Below are positions 61,001 through 64,000 of a stretch of 64,000 bases of DNA, piece by piece. Where the stretch lies: positions 1,619,820-1,683,819 of the forward strand of contig KL647309.1 of the NCBI GenBank assembly GCA_000727475.1, read 5' to 3'. Position 1 is the first letter of the stretch, and the number at the start of each line of letters is the position of its first letter. A program made the translations under genes and the position numbers. The DNA comes from Sarcocystis neurona (taxonomy: Eukaryota > Apicomplexa > Conoidasida > Eucoccidiorida > Sarcocystidae). The notes beneath the pieces are model-generated. The model was not told the DNA's origin, searched no databases, and saw nothing but the letters and a program-made list of their open reading frames with translations.

Positions 61001-63396
61001 GAGCTGCAGCAGAAGCAGCAGGAAAGCGGATGCTGCTGCCGCTGCCGCCTCCTCCTCCCCCTCTCGAGTACCGTCCTCCTCCTGCTGCTGCTCCTCTCCC
61101 ACATTCTCGAGGCAGCAGCCCAGGCAGCAGTGGGTTGCCGCTGCTCCTGCTGCTGTTGCTGCCGTTTCGACGGGGCGACACCGCCTTTTGCAGAGACGCC
61201 AACAGAGACGTCAGCGGATCCTGCGCCGCGTCGCCGCCCCTGCAACTGCACACCACGGCCAGCAGCAGCAGCAGGACGCAGCAGCAGCGGTCCAGTACAA
61301 GAAGAAAAAGAAGAAGCAGCAGCAGCAACACAGACGAGGCCGCAGGAGCAGGACCAGCAACACGGACGACGACGCAACAACAGAAACAGCAGCAGGAATA
61401 CCACAAGCAGCAGCAATAGCAGCCGCAGCAGCACTAGCAGTAGCAGCAGCAATAGCAGTAGCAGCAGCGATAGCAGTAGTGCCAGCAATAGCAGTAGCAG
61501 CAGCAACAGCAGCAGCAACAGCAGCAGCACGACTCTTCATCTCGAAGGTGGTAGAAAAGACTCACGTGTTCCATTCAACGCGGCTGCAGTAGGAAGCAGC
61601 TTCAAAACACCAAGCCACAGGGTCGCAGCCAGCCGTACACAAACATAAATATATATATATATATATATATATGAATATGGGCATATACAGACCTTTCTAC
61701 GCACGAGCGTATACATATATATATATATATATATATATGGGCATATAGGCACGCTTCCACACACGGAAATGCATATATAAATGCGTATAAAAATGTATTT
61801 ACACGCGTCCAGTCGCGGGTTTTGTGTCTGTCATATATACACCTCTCTATCATTCTATATGAAACATGTATANNNNNNNNNNNNNNNNNNNNNNNNNNNN
61901 NNNNNNNNNNNNNNNNNNNNNNNNNNNNNNNNNNNNNNNNNNNNNNNNNNNNNNNNNNNNNNNNNNNNNNNNNNNNNNNNNNNNNNNNNNNNNNNNNNNN
62001 NNNNNNNNNNNNNNNNNNNNNNNNNNNNNNNNNNNNNNNNNNNNNNNNNNNNNNNNNNNNNNNNNNNNNNNNNNNNNNNNNNNNNNNNNNNNNNNNNNNN
62101 NNNNNNNNNNNNNNNNNNNNNNNNNNNNNNNNNNNNNNNNNNNNNNNNNNNNNNNNNNNNNNNNNNNNNNNNNNNNNNNNNNNNNNNNNNNNNNNNNNNN
62201 NNNNNNNNNNNNNNNNNNNNNNNNNNNNNNNNNNNNNNNNNNNNNNNNNNNNNNNNNNNNNNNNNNNNNNNNNNNNNNNNNNNNNNNNNNNNNNNNNNNN
62301 NNNNNNNNNNNNNNNNNNNNNNNNNNNNNNNNNNNNNNNNNNNNNNNNNNNNNNNNNNNNNNNNNNNNNNNNNNNNNNNNNNNNNNNNNNNNNNNNNNNN
62401 NNNNNNNNNNNNNNNNNNNNNNNNNNNNNNNNNNNNNNNNNNNNNNNNNNNNNNNNNNNNNNNNNNNNNNNNNNNNNNNNNNNNNNNNNNNNNNNNNNNN
62501 NNGTATATATATATATATATATATATATATTCCTCTGTGATTTTTTTAGATAGATGTGTGAGCGATGCATGGGAAGGTGTATGGTTTATGCGGAGGGACA
62601 GCAGAGATATGCGACTGAGCATCCACCAGCAGCAGTCTCCTGCATTTCTTTCTGTCTTTACCTGTGTCCGCCCATTTCTCTCTTTCTCTTTCTACGTGCG
62701 TCTCCGTCCTACCAAAAATACATCCCCCCGTTAAAGAAAAGAAAGGACCAGAAATGACTGTACCAGAGATACACAGACGGCAAATAAGTGCAACGCCAGA
62801 TCTTCTTAGCAGCAGTCGCGTCATCAGCAGAGACGGGAGAGCGAGGACAGCAGCAAGAGGAAAGCGAAAAGGCGGGCACATCATGTCCATCAGCAGCGCG
62901 ACAGTCGATGGAGCAGCAGCAGCGGGGCAGCCGCAGCAGAACAGCAGACGCGGCGCAGCGAGAGCAGCAGGGAACAGCAGCAGTTCTGGACGCAGCAGCA
63001 GAGCAGCCGAAGCAGCGCAGCGACAGCAGCAGAGAAGAGGACGAGCAGCAGCAGGAGGACGTGGCGCAGCGCAGCGGCAGAAGCGGCGAGAGCAGCAGGG
63101 ACGACGCGCAACAGCAGCGCAGCCGAAGAGAAAGCAGGCAGCAGCAGAAACAGGACCAGAACATCGGGAGCCGAAGGCAACGCAAGCAACAGCAGAAGCA
63201 GCAGCAGAACCCCGGCAGCGTCTCTTCTGTTCCTTGGTCTCTCTGCTCCTGGTTTCTTTTCCTTTCTTCTACACCTTCCGTCTCCTCCGTCTTCTTCCTC
63301 CCTTTCTCTTCTCCATTTTATATTCTTCGAAAAAGTGCCCGGCGCTTACAGAAGTGCCTCATCAATGTTCACTTCCACGTCATCGAGTTTTCCTCC
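42045..63396 (-). CDS. hslU: HslU (ClpY) ATPase subunit of the HslUV protease, many short exons, both ends incomplete
   Basis: AAA+ unfoldase that feeds substrates to the HslV peptidase; in apicomplexans the complex is mitochondrial. Exons on the - strand, in order: 63396-63350, 61239-61072, 59401-59353, 56914-56812, 55094-54960, 51738-51692, 48978-48912, 47920-47874, 43936-43864, 42137-42045. Every junction is GT...AG and in phase. Visible blocks: I-domain start [11 protein letters not shown]; Walker [30 protein letters not shown]; sensor 1 [18 protein letters not shown] joined to GRLPVRCDL (arginine-finger region); [13 protein letters not shown]; sensor 2 [16 protein letters not shown]. These follow the order of bacterial HslU. 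The N-terminal Walker A part is not in the window as far as I can see, and the last roughly 25 residues after FAAHRLKGQ were not found. 829 nt of exon lie in 21,352 bases; the introns are repeat-filled. Confidence -1.
42138..43863 (-). other. hslU: hslU intron, 1726 bases
   Basis: Contains (TA)n tracts (42190-42210, 43076-43090, 43711-43722), a (GTAC)n tract at 43057-43072, and an exact 17-bp tandem duplication near 42828-42862 (GCCAAGCAGCCTCTGT). Open frames here on both strands (42577-42979) are taken as fortuitous. Confidence -1.
43864..43936 (-). CDS. hslU: hslU exon: EGV...IA..A block
   Basis: Acceptor GCTGCAATTGCAG, donor GTGCGT. Reads [15 protein letters not shown], then ARVAFHLNT, matching bacterial EGVNIEFTDSGIKRI and AEAAWQVNE. 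Confidence -1.
43937..44372 (-). repeat. CTG-type array (sense strand) directly upstream of an hslU acceptor
   Basis: On the + strand, CAG and GCA words from about 43942 to 44370; on the hslU sense strand they read CTG/TGC up to the acceptor of exon 43936-43864. GC-rich compared with its surroundings. Confidence -1.
45290..46110. repeat. (CTA/TAC)n array with a higher-order unit of about 205 bp
   Basis: Dense CTA/TAC/ACT words on the + strand. A longer unit, CGACTCTTAG(C/T)AG...CTAC, recurs near 45528, 45736 and 45930, each followed by TAC(C)ACGA(G/C)TG(A/C)AACG and CTACATATACTA words. It lies in the 3.9 kb hslU intron. Confidence -1.
46530..46805. repeat. (GTA/TAG)n array, inverse of the 45.3-46.1 kb array
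   Basis: GTAGTAGTAG and AGTAGTAGTGATAGTAGC words on the + strand, reverse complementary in character to the (CTA)n array upstream. A short unit CACACCAACGTA(A/G)CAGCAGGAG recurs at about 46646 and 46687. Confidence -1.
47874..47920 (-). CDS. hslU: hslU exon: between ILTE and LMATEGV
   Basis: Acceptor CTCTCTACAG, donor GTAGGT. Reads [15 protein letters not shown] after the shared Glu codon. Confidence -1.
47938..48905 (-). repeat. CTG-type array filling a 991-base hslU intron
   Basis: On the + strand almost continuous CAG, CAA and GCA words; on the sense strand CTG, TTG and TGC. It covers nearly all of intron 48911-47921. The Leu-, Cys- and Ala-rich open frames here are repeat artefacts. Confidence -1.
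48912..48978 (-). CDS. hslU: hslU exon: arginine-finger region
   Basis: Acceptor TGGTCTCCACAG, donor GTCAGC. Reads [17 protein letters not shown] and YQILT, matching bacterial GRLPIRVEL and the following helix. Confidence -1.
50600..51645. repeat. (TATG)n / (GATG)n tetranucleotide array, about 1 kb
   Basis: TATG repeats with regular interruptions by GATG, CATG, TACG and TATATATG, in the hslU intron 51691-48979. Open in many frames on both strands (Tyr/Met/Cys/Val or His/Thr/Ile-rich), which is not coding evidence. Confidence -1.
51692..51738 (-). CDS. hslU: hslU exon: [10 protein letters not shown]
   Basis: Acceptor GCAATGATTGCAG, donor GTGCGT. Reads [15 protein letters not shown] after the shared Gly codon. 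Confidence -1.
51805..53165. repeat. minisatellite, about 20 units of 40-75 bp
   Basis: Each unit has GTATAGAC(A/G)CAGGACTCT or a diverged form (ACGCAGCGC in the left half), a (CT)n stretch ending CTGTATATATA, and variable (TA)n. Clear copies of the core start near 52670, 52706, 52753, 52795, 52862, 52910, 52946, 53010, 53053 and 53114. Lies in hslU intron 54959-51739. Confidence -1.
53261..53456. repeat. 10-bp-period array
   Basis: About 20 copies of ACACCTATAT / ATACCTATAT, with ACAGCTATGT and ACGGCTATAT variants toward the right end. The period is close to one helical turn. Confidence -1.
53705..54420. repeat. dispersed tandem units with core TGAGGAATTCTCAGGCT
   Basis: Core copies, with substitutions, near 53712, 53843, 53908, 54018, 54080, 54148 and 54392, spaced roughly 50-245 bp by (TA)n and (CATA)n words. 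The core is nearly palindromic around GAATTC. Confidence -1.
54623..54705. repeat. 20-bp tandem repeat, four copies
   Basis: GAGACAGGGAGACAGCAAGC repeated three times exactly, with a fourth copy diverging at its end. GA-rich sequence continues to about 54850. Confidence -1.
54960..55094 (-). CDS. hslU: hslU exon: VQREL block and sensor 1
   Basis: Acceptor CTCTCCTCTCAG, donor GTGAGA. Contains [18 protein letters not shown] and [11 protein letters not shown], matching bacterial GVQRDLLPLVEG and HILFIASG. Confidence -1.
55095..56811 (-). other. hslU: hslU intron, 1717 bases
   Basis: (TA)n, (TG)n and (GTATATAT)n tracts at about 55340-55380 and 55735-55880, and pyrimidine-rich runs at 56280-56640. 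No other gene seen. Confidence -1.
56812..56914 (-). CDS. hslU: hslU exon: Walker B
   Basis: Acceptor inside a CTG array (CTGTTCCTGCTGCAG), donor GTGCCA. Reads [18 protein letters not shown] followed by [18 protein letters not shown] is the Walker B pair; bacterial HslU has IVFIDEIDKI. Confidence -1.
56915..57000 (-). repeat. CTG-type array (sense) abutting the acceptor of the Walker B exon
   Basis: On the + strand (CAGCAGCAGCAACAG)n; on the hslU sense strand (CTG)n with TTG, ending in the acceptor CTGCAG itself. Confidence -1.
57001..58739 (-). other. hslU: middle of hslU intron 59352-56915
   Basis: (TA)n and (CATA)n tracts (57290-57320, 58385-58440, 58530-58552) and CT-rich pieces near 57750-57810 and 58460-58530 that resemble the units of the 51.8-53.2 kb minisatellite. 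No gene seen. Confidence -1.
58740..59340 (-). repeat. CAG-type array (sense) near the 5' end of an hslU intron
   Basis: On the + strand CTG/TGC words; on the hslU sense strand CAG/GCA, starting about 12 bases after the donor at 59352. Its polarity is opposite to the array at the other end of the same intron (56915-57000). Confidence -1.
59353..59401 (-). CDS. hslU: hslU exon: end of I-domain
   Basis: Acceptor TTTTTGCTTACAG, donor GTAAAT. Reads [16 protein letters not shown], which aligns without gaps to the A-x-x-x-L-T-x-x-E-A-A-K-L segment preceding the HslU Walker B helix. Confidence -1.
59405..59640 (-). repeat. CTG-type array (sense) upstream of the acceptor of exon 59401-59353
   Basis: On the + strand (CAGCAGCAACAG)n with GGAGCAGCAG(C)GACA units; on the sense strand CTG/TTG. 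It ends about 20 bases before the acceptor. Confidence -1.
59925..60120. repeat. two diverged units of about 110 bp
   Basis: GACACATGAATAAGGGCATA... and GACACATAACTAAGTCCATA..., each followed by TATATACAAGCTAATA and TGTATACATA(T/G)ATGCAC, starting near 59920 and 60034. Confidence -1.
61072..61239 (-). CDS. hslU: hslU exon (probable): variable I-domain with low-complexity insertion
   Basis: Acceptor GTGCAGTTGCAG, donor CG/GTACTC; two bases carried over on both sides, fitting the neighbours. Starts [19 protein letters not shown], like the Met/Leu/Gln-rich middle of the I-domain, then a Ser/Asn/Gly/Pro-rich insertion from CAG-type words. The left part is convincing; the donor is my best choice among several. 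Confidence -1.
61250..61545 (-). repeat. CTG-type array (sense) upstream of the probable exon 61239-61072
   Basis: On the + strand (CAG)n with AGTAGCAGCAGCAATAGC units; on the sense strand CTG/GCT, ending close to the acceptor at 61240. Confidence -1.
61873..62502. other. assembly gap, 630 N
   Basis: Unknown bases within an hslU intron (63349-61240), with (TA)n at 62505-62530 on its right edge. Protein frames that run through the N block are meaningless. Confidence -1.
62880..63230 (-). repeat. CTG-type array (sense) in hslU intron
   Basis: CAG, GCA and CGCAGC words on the + strand, open in several frames (Ser/Arg/Gln or Ala-rich). It begins about 120 bases after the donor of exon 63396-63350. 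Confidence -1.
63350..63396 (-). CDS. hslU: hslU exon: I-domain start
   Basis: Acceptor GTTTGTCTGCGCAG, donor GTAAGC. Reads [15 protein letters not shown] plus two bases. It corresponds to the (K/Q)LDD(K/R)EIEI motif that opens the HslU intermediate domain. Confidence -1.
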
Positions 63397-64000
63397 CTGC
63401 GCAGACAAACGGAGCAGAACAGGAAATAGAAGACGGACAGAAAGACGAGAAGACGAAGAAGAAGAAAACGAAGAAGGGGCAGCAACGGTCGAAGAATATA
63501 GAGGCCAAAGAACGACACACAGAGGGAGACGGTGAGACACAGAAGGAGACGGCGAGGCACGGAAGGAGGTGGAGAGGAAATCGGCGTTGAGGAGTGCACG
63601 AAGAAAGGGAGACGGCGTGGGTGGACGCGAGGATGGAGGGGAGATATGTAGACAGGGGACAGCACTTCATGAGGAGGGTAACACGAAACAGGAGGAGACG
63701 AAGAAGAAGAAAACGGAAGGGAGACGAACAGCAGGGACGGAAGAGAGCAGCAGGGGAAGTTGCGGAGTGCCGAGGACACGACCAGAGAAGTGACGGAAAC
63801 GAAGAGGAAGGGAAACTTCCGCTAGACGCGAGAAGCGACGTAAAATTCTGCTGAGGTGCATGCAACACAAAGAATTGCTTGTGCGGAATACGGTGTATAG
63901 ACACAGGCGAGTGCTGCTGTACGCGGACACAGCAGCAACAAAGCAGCCGAGGAGACGACAAAGAGAGGAAAGCGGAAAATCTGAGAGTCTATCAACAGAG
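63397..64000. other. right edge; upstream hslU intron or unrecognised exon
   Basis: On the - strand, pyrimidine-rich sequence leads to the acceptor at 63397, and a second acceptor-like CACCTCAG lies near 63853. No Walker A or other N-terminal HslU block was recognised. Confidence -1.

Noticed and set aside
61602..62734. Long frames running through 61873-62502 on both strands
   Set aside because: They are open only because the 630 N were translated as X; there is no sequence behind them.
1..64000. Telomere-like AAACCCT repeats, tRNA or rRNA genes, CRISPR arrays, transposon terminal repeats
   Set aside because: Looked for by eye on both strands; no run of telomere-like repeats, no cloverleaf-like segment I could support, no regularly spaced direct repeats with unique spacers, and no reverse transcriptase or transposase blocks.

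Overview
The window reads as nuclear DNA of an apicomplexan coccidian, most probably an Eimeria species. The reasons are the very dense CAG/CTG trinucleotide arrays, some of them read in frame as long glutamine, alanine and serine runs inside otherwise conserved enzymes; the abundant (TA)n, (CA)n and (TATG)n microsatellites; genes cut into many short exons; and organelle-type enzymes carrying large low-complexity insertions. No bacterial operon features, tRNA, rRNA, CRISPR array or recognisable transposon was found. The species cannot be fixed from the sequence alone.

Layout. 1-1865 (+): the last two exons of a class I glutamine amidotransferase (peptidase C26 type), recognised by its FHPE motif and split by a 1.4 kb repeat-rich intron. 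1.9-8.1 kb: microsatellites, a 2 kb imperfect CTG/GCT array and roughly 125 bp tandem repeats; only one weak exon candidate. 8167-13749 (-): one uninterrupted 1860-codon reading frame for an organelle-type monomeric phenylalanyl-tRNA synthetase, whose conserved blocks are separated by huge Q/A/E/K-rich insertions. 14232-15252 (-): a probable two-exon gene for a YCII-like domain protein. 15.3-42 kb: a repeat-poor stretch holding one clear anonymous gene (32160-33935, +, with an internal 60-residue duplication) and several spliced or small candidate genes on the + strand, which I support only by reading frame, splice phase and protein-like composition.

42045-63396 and beyond (-): the gene for HslU (ClpY), the ATPase of the mitochondrial HslUV protease. 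I could place ten exons (47-168 nt, 829 nt in total), all with matching splice phases, across 21.35 kb. The introns (1-3.9 kb) contain nearly every spectacular repeat in this half of the window: CTG/CAG arrays, a (TAC)n/(GTA)n inverted pair, a 1 kb (TATG)n array, a 1.3 kb minisatellite, a 10-bp-period array and a 630-base assembly gap (61873-62502). The N-terminal exons, including Walker A, lie beyond the right edge or were not recognised. The extreme C-terminal exon was not identified.

The recognised genes do not form a pathway. Two of them (PheRS and HslU) serve organelles: protein synthesis and protein quality control. The most interesting feature is architectural. In HslU, CTG arrays sit directly upstream of at least five of the 3' splice sites, whereas in PheRS the complementary CAG arrays are read as protein.
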